Positions 24,354 through 35,858 of a stretch of 64,000 bases of DNA are shown in pieces. The number at the start of each line of letters is the position of its first letter. The first letter of the stretch is position 1. Made by a program: the position numbers and the translations under genes. The notes beneath the pieces were generated by a model. It ran no database searches and was not told the origin of the DNA. It was given only the letters and a program-made list of their open reading frames with translations. The stretch comes from Adineta vaga (lineage: Eukaryota; Rotifera): positions 18,042,001 through 18,106,000 of the forward strand of contig CP075493.1 of NCBI GenBank assembly GCA_021613535.1, written 5' to 3'.

Positions 24354-26472
24354 CTATTCATATTCATTATATGTTTCTTCAATATCATCATCTTCTCCTG
24401 TATAATCATCCTGTCTTTGTTGATGTAGTTGATCTTTAGACATAGCCTATGCAATTAAAAACATGAAGGTATTACATACAATATAGACAGAAGAAATCTT
24501 TTTCTTACCATTATTTGAGTCCATTCTAATAGTGTAGTTGTTGGTGATGGAATATTGGACTTAAGAGATAGATAAGGATTATCTGGGAAGATTTGTGTCT
24601 CGAAGCCGTTTCGTAAATGAAATATGAGACAGTAGAACATATTGGAATAAGGCCAAGCAAGAGATCGTAGCGTCGCTTTAAGTTTTGTGAAATGAGCAAA
24701 CAACTGTTCACACACTTGAGTATTCTCTCCCTCAAAAAAAGCTCGATTAACTGGATAAGAACATGATAAAATTGTTTTACATTCAGGTCGTGTGTGATTT
24801 CTACGATGGAAACGGTCAATATAGTATCTTTTGTTTATTAATTCATCAACGTAAGGTGATGACATGAGAGATACACCGTATTGGTGGTTTAAATATGCAA
24901 CAAATGTACAAGCTGAGTCATAGGCAACAGCTGATGATAATATTCCAGCGAGATGAAGAAATTTTAATAGATGATAAGCATTACGACGCATACTTTCAGA
25001 ACGAACACTTTCATTCCACCCAATAATCACATTACAATTAGATACAATAGCCATAAATCCTGCGGTTCGACGTTTATGATTTGTATCATCTTCGTCACGG
25101 TGAACAGTGCATTGATCATTATCTTCGAATTCATCGGATAGTCGTTCAAGTTCAGTTGCTTTTGAAATCGGTGAATTCGGTGGTAAACTTGACCGCATAC
25201 CATATTTATAATGATCTGCACAATAATATTTGCATTGGTGTCTGTCAGCAGTTTTTGAAACAAGTATTCATACAAAGGAATTATTGAACAAAGAAAGAGA
25301 ATTGCGTACCTGACATATTTTTCAATAGACATGACGAAGTACGCAGTGAAGCACGAGGACAACCGATAGCAACAGGTCCCATTTCTAGCACTGATTCATC
25401 ACAAGATGATGTGTATGCACATACTAAACGGTGTGCCTTCATATGCGTGCAAACACGAAATTAAGCATACATGTGCTTTTAGCTCGGCATTGGCAACCTT
25501 CAACTTGTCCGTGACGAGACCAAAATTTTACGAAAGTTTCATAAAAAAAAGTTAGCATTGGCTTCAAAATACACATTGTGAGATAATCGTTGAATAATAT
25601 CTGGAATTTGAATAATTTATAAATTTGTCATGAAGTAAAGATATCGACATATTTCAAACCATGTCCAAGTCTTTTATTAAAATAGTCAAAAATATAAAAG
25701 ATTTAATTATCAATAGTCATGCAAGAATCTTTACCGTTGCAAAAGATTTTGATTGCAGTTTATCTTGAATAGGATCTTGTTTATTAAAACGTCGATTTTG
25801 GTCAATATCAGCATTAGTCGCATTTGTATATGATTGGAAATTTGATGCTGCTTCTTGAATAATATTAGTAAATCCGATTATCAATATATGTTCATAGATT
25901 AAATGATCAAATAAATGAACATATTCTTGTTGAAAAATAGCATCTGGTACAACAAATCTTTCTCGTGTTCGACGATTGCGCAAATGACCATATTTATAAA
26001 TAATATCACAACATTCATTTTTATAAAGTATACCATTATATACATTATTGCGACAAATAATAATACATGTTTCATCAAATTCAGGTTCTTTTAATGTATT
26101 TTGACATATGACACATGTTTTAGTTTTTGGAACTAGTTGATGGATTTGAAAACGATGAGGTTGTAATTCAAATCTGTTTTGCAACTGTTTGATCGCTAAT
26201 AATAACCGTTCATGTTCATTACTAAGTAATACTTGTTCAACTAATTCTGGTATACGATTAATTGACATAATGCTTGCCCAAATATTAGCTTGATAATCAC
26301 TGCCAGTAACTTCATTAACAATAGCCAAAATAGTTCGCTCTCTCTTCCTAAAATCGTCGACAATATTCATTGGATAAAGTCTAACAAGACGTAAAAATAA
26401 AGCTACATGTGATGGTGGAACATCTTGAAAAATATTCAATAAGAATTTTTTATTAGATTCTGACACATCCAT
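24354..26472 (-). CDS. KDZ-type transposase with N-terminal cysteine-cluster (CxC5-like) exon
   Basis: Exon 1 (25735-26472, ATG start, 246 codons) is followed by a GTAAAG donor. It carries CVICQNTL, then a C-rich GILYKNECCDIIYKYGHLRNR stretch typical of the cysteine clusters linked to KDZ transposases. The catalytic exon (24509 to about 25240) contains VAYDSAC, YYIDRFHRRNH..C and NTQVCEQLFAHF, which I take as the D, D and E regions. It is joined across a 62-bp intron (24447-24508) to a short acidic last exon ending TAG at 24354. A zinc-like stretch HQCKYYCADHYKYG precedes the catalytic exon. The exons between 25240 and 25730 are uncertain in phase and may contain a frameshift. KDZ enzymes are DDE transposases. 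This would be the mobility gene of the element. Confidence 0.65.
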
Positions 26473-27001
26473 TGCTAATATTTATATACTAGTATACTAT
26501 CTAGAACTCTGAATTAGATCTTATGAACTTTTAAAACTAAATTAGGAAAATAAAGAATCTGTTCGATTTCTTCGAGAATAGTATCTTCTTTCTTTATTAT
26601 TTATGTAAATAACAAATGTAGAACGAGTAACAATAGAAATAAATAATCATGGAAACAATGGACATATTTTCAGAATTCGAAATGAAAATACAATAATGAT
26701 TATTTGTTTCTTATAGAATAGAAAAGAAGATATTGAACAAATATGAAAGAAAAAAGATACAAGAACAATGTTCAGAATGTTTTTTTCTCGAAGAATGAGA
26801 AATAATCAGACATAGTATGTACAAATATAAAAGCAAATACAGCTATAATATATAACAATGACAATAATAAAATTAAAATAATACATATATGGTAAGCATA
26901 TATATACATTAGTTCAAAATCAATATTCAATACATAATTGATTAAATAAATATGTTGTCGAGGATAACTTGTATAATAAAACATTAATACATAATTGGTC
27001 A

Positions 27002-30000
27002 TTATAAATCATCATCAAAAAAACGTTTCGGTTTCCGTTGTCGTTTAGTTGGTGGTAGATCGGATGGTTGTTTTTGTCGTTTAGAACCCAAACGTCTTAA
27101 TTCATTATTTGTTCGTTGAACTGGAGTCAAATTGGAACGTGGTTGATCAAATGAATCTGTCACTAAAGGAAAAAATATATAATATTTAGATGAAAATAAA
27201 TGAATTTATTTTACCGTCATCATTTGATACTGTAGTTACAGCCACTACCATAGAACTAATTTTCTGTTGTGGACATTGGACTTTGTCTTGAAAATACACG
27301 CTGATTTCTCCTTCTATAATTTTATCATACCAATAACGATTTAATAACCAATTGTGATGTGCAGTATTAAATATATTATTAACAACTAAACTTGTTGTTG
27401 ATGATGATTCATTGTTCAAAACTTTTTTAACATATTCATCTAATCCAATTCCAACTTTTTGTCGAAGTTTTGTTTCAAAAGAAGATGCTTCTGATGCAGA
27501 CATAGATACAGGAAACATCTTCAAATAGCCAATTTCCGATTTAATTTTCTTCTTAGTGGGAATATTCGACACAAATAAATTGTCAATTAATTTAATCAAT
27601 TTATTTTCTCTTAAATAAGCAATGACACGACTTTTTGTTTCAGCATTATTATATAGTCGGGTTACATCTGTTTTTGTAAGAGCAATAAATGGTTTTAACA
27701 TAAGTTTCTTCGATAAACCAATAAGTTCTAATCAACAAAAGATAAAAACAAAACATCATATAAAAATTGAATGATTTATATAAAGGTATTCTCTAGTTTA
27801 TTCTTACCTTCGTTAGAAATTTCATCGATATCTTTTGACACATCACTATATTCAGAAGATGTTGTATTTGGAGATGATGTTGTTTTCAGATTCGGATGAA
27901 AATCTAAACATTACTAATAGATACATGGAAAAAGAACTTAGTTATTTAAATACCATATTCAATAGAATTGAATTCAGCATTACTATGCTGTTCATCATTA
28001 TGTTGTTCAATTGCAATCAACGATGATGATTCGGGAATTAATTCCTAAAGAAGATCACTATTTAATGTGACGAATATATTTTAAATAGTACAAAACCATG
28101 TTTTCTTCTTGTTTTGATTGTAGACTTGTATCACTATTACGAATATTCATAGAATCATCGATGGAATAATCATATTCAACAGAATTAGAAACTAAATATA
28201 AAAAACAAACGTTCATATTATAGATTAAATATTTTACATATAATCAAGTGCTGCATTACTATTCATTTCATCATTCGTAGACATTTCTTCTACAATAACA
28301 CTGTTGAATGCAGTTGTTAATGATTTATTAATATCACATGTTGAATTGTCTAAATAGAAAAAAAAACAAGGGGTATTAACAAGAAAAGAAATCTATATTA
28401 TGTTTTTCATTCGTACAAGTCGTATGTCGCATGTTTTTAACATGATTGTTAACGATGTTGTCATTCTCATTATTATTGACCAATTCTAAAATCAGAACTA
28501 TATATTGGAATTTAAGTGAAAAAAATAGACCTACCACCTTCCAATGTATCCCATACATTTGAATGTTCTTCTGTGATAATCCCGTTGATGCTGGACATTG
28601 AAGCAGTTTGATTGTCTAGTTAAAAACAAAACAAAAGAATTACGAAAATTACATTAATAATGCAACAAAAATTTACCTTTTTCATTCAACGAAACTTGCT
28701 CTTCAAGATTGTTCGTTGAATTATTTTTGTTTGAATGAATATTAGAAAAAGGTTTTGATGCTTGAAGTTGGGTTTGAAGTTCTTGAACATCATCAGTAAT
28801 AAATGAAGTCATAATGATTTTATCAGATTCAGTTAAATTAATCATCGTTGCATTTGAATTATTACTTCGGTGACGATCGAGGATCAATGATGTTCTTTCA
28901 TCTTGTGCAGAATTATTCTTTTGAAAAATGACTGGAACACAGAGTTTGTTCAATTACTTCAAAATGTAATGGTCATCTTTCATTTCAAAAGCATGTACAG
29001 GTGATAAAGTAAATGTATGTGTTTCAGGATCAATACCGATTAGACCATTACGTAAACCAGGTTTTAAAATTTCTTGAGCAACAGGATCATCGGCATTGCC
29101 TAGACGATGAATAATTTCAATGAAATCAAATAAATTGGCACTAATATAATTAATTGCTGGTTTATCAATCTTCCCTGCTATATCAGACGTATAGAGAAGG
29201 CATTGTTTCCATAATTGTCGATACTTATTAATATTCAATTTTAATTTGTCTAGTGCTTCAATAGCCATATTATTTTGTTCAATTTGAGTAGGTGTAGCCA
29301 TTACGTAACTTGAACGAATTCCTTTGATAAATCGATCCTTATTCAATGATTGATATATCAATCCATTATCGATCAAATATTCAATTGTTGTTAATAATCG
29401 ATCTTTATCATTATGAAATTGCCTAAAAGAACTGTAGGTTGATAATGAAAAAAAGATAAATTTTGATGAAATAATTGTTGAAGCATCATTGTAAACCAAT
29501 GCATGACCATCATGTTTTTTTTGTCCATCATCATCAGAACTATAAATGAAAAATGTTAGAGGAATAAAATGGATTAAAGTATACCTTTTTAATGATCGAG
29601 ATATTACTGGAGATGTAATGAACTTTTCTTGAATCGATGATAAATCAAATAATTGTCGAGATACATAGTCAACATGGCCAAAAAATAAATCACCCATAAT
29701 AGCTGTACTTTTTTCAATGATAAGAATTTTTGTACCATCATCTTTACGTAAATGTGCTGGATATCGTTGCTCGATAACCTTATTGACAGCTTCGATGAAA
29801 CAATTAGAAACAAGATATGGTGTTTTTACGACTTCTGATATTTCAATAAATGGATAGACATCATCATCCCATAAAATATCCATAATCGCTCGAAAACGAG
29901 CAAAATTACAAATAAAACTAAATTATTATATAATATATTATTTAAAATCTAGAGAGGAGTAAATATTTACCGTGGAATTGCAGTTGAATTTTTAAAGCTA

Positions 30001-31378
30001 ATAATAGCTTCATGTTCTTGTTTTTCTGTTTGTGTTGCTTCTTTCCATTGATTATAAACTCGATTGAACATATAATAATGAGCACTTTTACTATGTTCAT
30101 AAGAAGAATCACTTTCAGGTTCTTCGAGTTCAATTTCAATTTTTGATGATAAATGATGATATTGACGATTGGCAGTAGGTCGTAATCGTTTCCACTTCTC
30201 TTCAATATCGGAATTAACCACATCTAAAAGACAATAAAAAGAATTTTCATAAGCAAATTAAAACTATTGTTACTTGATTCTTTTTTTTCCGTATTTGTCA
30301 TAAACATTTTGTCGTGAAATATATTCAACTTTGCCAAGTAAAAAAGATACTGTATAGACATGTTGAAGTGACGGTACCATATTCGATATTACACCACTAG
30401 TACCAGAATTGGTTTTGATAGCTTTCATTACAGGACACGGATAATGAGTAAATCGATTATGAGCACCACTAACACCATTTGCTCCAAATGAATCAAACAA
30501 TACAAAAAATAAGAAACTCTTTGTGAAAATTATTTACTCATAATGTTGTTGTGATACTCGTGCATAAGGATCACCAACACTTGCACCAATAATGGAAGCA
30601 CGTCTTCCTTCTGGAATATTGTATGATGTAGAAAGAGTTGCTCGATTTTGATGTTTGGTTCCATCAAACATTTGAATAAGCATATTCACATTTTCAGCAA
30701 AACGAGGATCATTATATTGATTGCCATAAACATCCAAGTTTGATAGTAATGTATCGCACTCGGTCGAACATAATAAACGATTGCCATATAATAAACTTCG
30801 AAATACTTGAAGTGCAGTTGACTATAGAAAAGAATAATGAACAAACTAAAATATAACTTAATATGCAGCTTACATTTGAAACGATAAATGGTTGATCAAA
30901 TAATAAATCGATACTTTTATTTGGATGCTGAATATATTCTTGATTGATATCCAATTGAGACAATGTTCGATTCGATGCATCCATATGAGGAGTTAGTGCT
31001 GATGACTTTCCACTACCTAAATTATAAACAACACACGACTTTAACCAAAGAAATAATATTCAAATTAAAATTACCTGATGTGCCGATAACATGTCCAAAC
31101 ATATTTGTCCCATCAGGACTACCATTGTTCACGTAATGATAATAATATGAATTGCTATTTATAGCGGACAAAAAATGTAATAATATATACAAATTGAGAC
31201 CTTTGTCGACGTTGCTATCCGATGACCATGACATAAGCGTTGCTTTTTCAAAAGATGTTAACTCTGTTAACTTGTCACATGGATCAAAAATTGCAGTATC
31301 CAAGCATAATCGACTTCGAGTTTGTCCTTGCATTAACATAAAATCACGCAGACTTGGCTTCTGTAAACGAGACAACAT
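27002..31378 (-). CDS. P-loop ATPase, DUF3987-like (primase-associated), long multi-exon gene
   Basis: It starts at or before 31378, and the 5' exon is uncertain. Exons 31075-31378, 30874-31016 and 30821 downwards are separated by 58- and 52-bp introns. Splicing the first intron creates a perfect Walker A, GTSGSGKSS. LLCSTECD follows as a likely Walker B, then LIQMFDGT, NRATLS and SGAHNRF, the pattern of DUF3987-type ATPases that accompany primases in phage and plasmid systems. Further exons (about 29934, 29526 and on to 27186) encode unknown globular and low-complexity acidic text. The last exon ends with a basic KRQRKPKR motif and TAA at 27002. Two in-frame TAA codons (30534-30536 and 28954-28956) and an A8 run near 30283 that must be A7 to keep frame suggest decay or sequencing error. 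The family call is inference from motif order. Confidence 0.5.
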
Positions 31379-32289
31379 ATTCAAACGATTTTTCAGTAAC
31401 CAAATATTTGATAAGATTTAAATATGTATCAGAATATTCAAATTCAAAACTAAATCAATAAAACGAATTTCACCACTTGAGTAATAACGCTAATAATGCT
31501 AACTTACATAGACTTAACCACGAATTCTAAAATAAAAAACATAAATTCGACGGTACAGCGGATGAATCCACGAAAAATTTATCATTTATATATACGAATA
31601 AAACTTCGATATTTATACATACCGATGAACAAAGGTAACATACCGTCGACGTATATAAATCAAAACCAAATCAGACTAAAATTCAACAACATTTACCCTT
31701 GAAATGATTATCGATACAAATAAACAATAAAGAATTAAACAGACACGTCCATATATCACATTTTCCGTCTATACCTGTATAGACCAAACTGCACTATTCA
31801 CCTTGAAAATTCTTTCTTTCCTTCATATTGTCCATCACAATAACCACTCGTCATGATAAACACACTCCATAAGAACCCTGGAAGAGAAACAACTAAACCA
31901 TACACAAAAAAAAGACCGACTAGAAATAAAACTAATGATCTTTCAACTAACCATATGATACTTTTCCACAACATCAAAAATATAATCAAAGTCTAACTGT
32001 AGATAAAATCAACTAAAATAAAATAACAACTTTTCCAATACTCAACAAAAAGAATACCAAAAATTAAACTAACTCAAACCATAAAAAACATACCATCTCT
32101 CAACTAGTTCAATCCACATACAATCACACACTCAAAAAAACATCAACCTATTCACCATTATCCACTATTCCACATCTCCAAAAAACCGAATACACGATAC
32201 AAACCGAACATTACAAAAAAAAACCTGCATATACAAAAAAAAAAGCAAAAAAAAATCTATTCCAATCATTTACATGCGTCCCTATGTCC
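31379..32289. other. Non-coding region between ATPase gene and right repeat
   Basis: AT-rich, no supported ORF. It contains several A-rich runs (for example 32212-32255). It should include the promoter of the minus-strand ATPase gene. Confidence 0.4.
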
Positions 32290-32450
32290 ATCTATACTTC
32301 TATACATTCAATACAACTATATCTAAATCTATTTCTATCTATTCCAAAAACTAACATGGGTATGTATGTAGAACTATATCTAAATCTATTCCTATCTATT
32401 CCTAAACTATACATGGGTACCTATGTATAACTATATCTAAATCTATTCCT
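32290..32450 (-). repeat. Right inverted repeat of the 14.5-kb element
   Basis: Read on the minus strand from 32450, it gives the same unit order as 17982 rightwards, with two and a half units of about 58 bp. Unlike the left copy it carries no insertion. Confidence 0.65.
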
Positions 32451-32499
32451 GTCTGGTTCTAGAGTTGTATAGGGATATAGATATTTCTGTATTTATATT

Positions 32500-33103
32500 A
32501 TGAGTCGAATTAGGCAGCTACTCCGAGGAAGGCCCTCGAAGTACTGGAATAACTTTGGGGCCTGATCTGAATCAGATCAGAGAAGAGGAGAGACGTCGTG
32601 AGCGTCTCGAAAAGGAAAGGAGTTCGAAGTCAGCAACTTCGAAAGTGCCAACACCACCTCCGAACAATGACCGGCCGTCAACGTCAGCCGACGCTGGCCT
32701 GCCGCAGTTGGAGAAAAGTGAACGAGTTCGAAAGAAGCTCGCGTATTGGAAGGCACAAAGGGAGATGAGAAAAACAGCGAATAAAGTCGCTGCAAATCCA
32801 CCCCGACAAGCTCCACCACCTCGTCCTAAAGCACCAGTACCACCTGCTCCGCTTGTTTCACCCCCAGAGGTGAGTCGACGACAGCCTGTCGAACAGACTG
32901 TACAACCTGGTAATCAGATTGTTTCACCGGTGCCCGGTCACCAACCGGCGCCTGTAGCAGCATCAACACCAGAATCGGTCCTTTCAGATCGAGCTAATTC
33001 GGTGTTAGGTCCACCAAATGATTCGGTAGTGTCTTTCGGTGATTTTTTACCAGTTGACATCAACGACATCAACATTCATGATCTTCTCCTCAACGAAGAT
33101 TAA
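32500..33103 (+). CDS. Proline-rich basic/acidic hypothetical protein, one apparent frameshift
   Basis: The region is noticeably more GC-rich than its surroundings. ATG at 32500 opens a frame (MSRIRQLLRGRPSKYWNNFG) that stops at TGA after 21 codons. A second frame continues at once from PDLNQIREEERRRERLEK to the stop at 33103. Reading the GGGG at about 32556 as GGG joins them, giving about 200 residues. The product has a charged helical start, a PxxP-rich middle (RQAPPPRPKAPVPPAPL) and an acidic end (DINDINIHDLLLNED). No domain is recognised. An AATAAA at 33260 could be its poly(A) signal. It lies 50 bp outside the right inverted repeat. It could be a gag-like ORF or a recently acquired gene; I cannot tell which. 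Confidence 0.5.
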
Positions 33104-33412
33104 AGGTGGTCGCCTTGGTGCTCGTTCTTCCCGTCGTCGTGCTTCCTCAGCTTCTCCTTCTTTCTTCTTTTTTGAAGTTTTTTGTAGTAGTTGTTCCATC
33201 TTGTTAAAGTTTTTTGTTCTTCTAGATGTTGTTTTTTCCTGAAGATCTTTATTTTTTACAATAAAGTGAAACCGGTCGAAAACAAACAATTTCTTCTTTT
33301 ATTCTTAACTAAACAAATAAAAGCAACTACAAGTCTTAGCTAGTTTTGTTTCACTAGCTTCTTTCGACACTAAGACATTCAAGGTTGTTTCTTCCAACTG
33401 CTTCTTCTTCAA

Positions 33413-33494
33413 CCACACCCACACCCACACCCACACCCACACCCACACCCACACCCACACCCACACCCACACCCACACCCACACCCACACACAC
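33413..33494 (-). repeat. Interstitial telomeric array (about 13 CCCACA units)
   Basis: Uninterrupted CCCACA repeats lie on the plus strand (TGTGGG on the minus strand, 5' to 3' leftwards), the bdelloid telomere repeat. Translation of the tract yields only VWVW or VGVG runs, so it is not coding. Confidence 0.85.
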
Positions 33495-33499
33495 TCTTT

Positions 33500-34913
33500 G
33501 CGACCAACTTTCGTCGTTGTGAGTTGTACAGAATTTGGAGGTTTTCGAACATAAAAAAAGAATTCGTCGCTTGTGTAAATCAATGATTTTGTCAGAATGG
33601 CGAAAATTGGTCGCAAGGAGTATACAATGCAATTAAGCTTTAGTTCGTAGATTGTAGAACTTTTCACGCTGCATCTAATGAAGATTGTTAATAACAGTAC
33701 AAATATCTACGTTTTGTAGAGAATTTAACGAGGAATCTGTAGCTAAAAAAGGTTTTCTTTGACACCAAAATATGAATGAAATAAATGAAAAATACGAACA
33801 GTCGCATACATTTTGACTCACCTGATAGATGTGAGACAGGGTAAAAACGTGTCTTTCTTTCTTTCGTTTTTTTCTTCCTTCAAACTGAGTAAGGGCATCT
33901 TTGATTTCTTCTAAAGAGGTGCTTTTTTTATATTCTTTCTAACTTTTACCTCTCTCGGTCTATTCTAATATTCTTTAAGAGTATGTTAGTACATTTTTAC
34001 GTCGTTTGAAAAAAAAAGTGGTTGTACTTTATTTCTATGGCTTTTTTCCTAGTAAGCAATGCTAGAAAAAGGATCAGTTTTTCTTATTTCGACTCAAATG
34101 GAGAAAGGTGATTAAACTAAAAGTGCAGTAGTAGCCTCAGGTTGTAAGATAACTGTTTTTTCATTTTCTTTTTCATCGTATCTGCGTACGCACGAGAAAA
34201 AATAAGAAACAGCAAAATGTTACTTTAACATCCAGTAGTGAGTTTTCAAAAAAAAAGACGAGTAAGTTAAACAGAACTAGTTTAACAAAAACCATCATTA
34301 ATTTAATGGTCTTTTGACTAGTGCGCATATGTGGAGCTGATTTTTCCGTTCATATTTCACCAACTAATATCGAGTTCTATCTTAAGACTTACACAGTCCA
34401 GAAATGATGTCTAACCAAGTGTCAGCATCTTTGGACACTAAATTTAGTATTCAACGATGCACTATTACATAATCTGTCACCGATAAATAATTCTGGAAAC
34501 TTTAAGTGTTAAGAAGAAATCTGTGTGTGAAGTCCTTTGGTGAATCGTTAAACTTTGGAACTGTGGGTTAGTTTCTGCGTCTATGTCCAGCTTTTTGAGG
34601 TCTTGTTGGTATTCCAAGTTTTCTAGGATTTTCGAACTCTTCTGGTCCTCTCCTTTCCTTGGTTTCTTCTACTTTTCGAGATTTTCTACTATTTTACGTT
34701 ACTCGATTTTTATAGTTTTTTGAGTGCTAGGAGCTTCTTGATTTTCCGGATTTTTCGAAGTATTTTTTCATTTTCAATTTCTTATCTTTGACTTGTGTTC
34801 TTTAGTTGAACTTCAATATCAGAATTTTTGTTCATCATTAATACATAAACGATTAGCAGCAATATTCGAGTACACTTCATTTATTCGTGAAGAAATCATC
34901 AAAAAACAGACAG
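33500..34913. other. Non-coding stretch before the esterase gene
   Basis: I see no gene. The sequence is AT-rich, with T-rich strings and a few TTTTCT runs. The promoter of the esterase presumably lies at the right end. Confidence 0.4.
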
Positions 34914-35858
34914 ATGGACCAAAACAAAATAGAACTTTCTCAGGTAGCACCTGAATTGCGATCCTCTGTACGTAATATGCCGTCCGTACTAATAAGTACT
35001 GCTTGGGGACGTTGGATTGTCCGAAACATTCCAAAGCTAATTTTTCGTGAGAAACAGTATGAAAATGTACGTATCGAAAACAGAACAACTGACGAAGGCG
35101 TGGTGATACGCATTTATACACCCAACAACAGTCTCACAGGTGCTGCTTTGCTATGGATACATGGTGGTGGAATGGTTATGGGTGATGTTGCAATGGACGA
35201 TTTATTTTGCACTACCACTGCATATGAGCTTGCCATTGTCATTGTCTCGGTAAATTATCGTCTTGCGCCAGAATTTCCATTTCCGGCTCCGGTGGATGAT
35301 TGCTACGCTGCATGGAACTGGCTTCAAAAATCAGCCCAACAGTTACAAATAGATCTCACAAGGGTTGCAGTTGGTGGACAAAGTTCAGGGGGTGGACTTG
35401 CTGCCAGTCTTGTACAACGCATTCATGATACAGGAGCCGTTCAACCTATCGCGCAATGGCTTTTCTGTCCTATGCTCGATGATCGAACAGCTGCGCAGCT
35501 TGAATTAGATAACATTCAGCATCTAATCTGGAATAATTGGCTTAACCGCATCGGTTGGCAAGCTTTTCTTGGAACTGAACCAGGAGCCACAGACGTGTCT
35601 GATTATGCTGTGCCAGCTCGTCGTAAAAATTTTGGTGGTTTACCACCAACATGGATTGGCATTGGAGATATTGATCTTTTCTTCGACGAAGATAAGGCAT
35701 ACGCTGATAAACTAAAATCAGCAGGCGTAGATTGTACATTAGAAATTGTGCCAGGTGCATTCCATGGTTTCGAAAGATTAGCCAATGATACGAAATTAGC
35801 TCAAGATTATTTATCACGTAGTCGTGACTGGCTACGAAATAAGCTTACGTTAGCGTGA
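34914..35858 (+). CDS. Alpha/beta hydrolase, hormone-sensitive-lipase-family esterase
   Basis: An intronless 314-residue enzyme expected to hydrolyse short-chain carboxylic esters. It has the oxyanion-hole motif HGGGM near residue 82 and the nucleophile elbow GGQSSGGG with Ser near 157. The acid residue lies in GDIDLFFDED near 251 and the catalytic His in PGAFHGF near 283, which is the family IV (HSL/GDXG) arrangement and normal length. ATG at 34914 (MDQNKIE) is preferred. The open frame begins nine codons earlier only with a GTG. There is no signal peptide, so it is likely cytosolic. Lack of introns, higher GC than flanks and a bacterial-type family make it a candidate horizontally acquired gene, as is common in bdelloid subtelomeres. 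Nothing in the context suggests a pathway. Confidence 0.85.
   Translation: MDQNKIELSQVAPELRSSVRNMPSVLISTAWGRWIVRNIPKLIFREKQYENVRIENRTTDEGVVIRIYTPNNSLTGAALLWIHGGGMVMGDVAMDDLFCTTTAYELAIVIVSVNYRLAPEFPFPAPVDDCYAAWNWLQKSAQQLQIDLTRVAVGGQSSGGGLAASLVQRIHDTGAVQPIAQWLFCPMLDDRTAAQLELDNIQHLIWNNWLNRIGWQAFLGTEPGATDVSDYAVPARRKNFGGLPPTWIGIGDIDLFFDEDKAYADKLKSAGVDCTLEIVPGAFHGFERLANDTKLAQDYLSRSRDWLRNKLTLA

Larger units (their letters stand above)
17982..32450. mobile_element. Putative 14.5-kb element: PrimPol, TatD-like, KDZ transposase and P-loop ATPase between inverted repeats
   Basis: Colinear, inverted copies of one repeat bound this segment. From 17982 rightwards and from 32450 leftwards (minus strand), both read AGGAATAGATTTAGATATAG, then TTATACATA, ACCCAT, AGTTTAGGAATAGATAG and a second related unit. 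The left copy is interrupted by a 236-bp insertion. Between the repeats lie a PrimPol (+), then TatD-like, KDZ transposase and DUF3987-like genes (all -). No target-site duplication is visible, so the exact ends are uncertain, and the repeats could be dispersed minisatellites. KDZ transposases move DNA by DDE chemistry. A primase-polymerase plus P-loop ATPase would suit an element with its own replication. Confidence 0.5.

Noticed and set aside
28928-28956. A 26-nt intron at the TAA at 28954
   Set aside because: Splicing it would put the next codons into a frame that stops after seven residues. Reading straight through keeps the frame.
30513-30538. A 21-nt intron (GTAAAT...AAAGAG) removing the TAA at 30534
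   Set aside because: Far shorter than the other introns here (45-65 bp). Because 21 nt is in frame, a single sense-to-TAA change explains it more simply.
33305-33667. Minus-strand ORFs with long VWVW or VGVG runs
   Set aside because: They are translations of the CCCACA telomeric array and have no other protein-like content.
35542-35817. Minus-strand ORFs opposite the esterase
   Set aside because: Shadows of the clearly coding plus-strand esterase.
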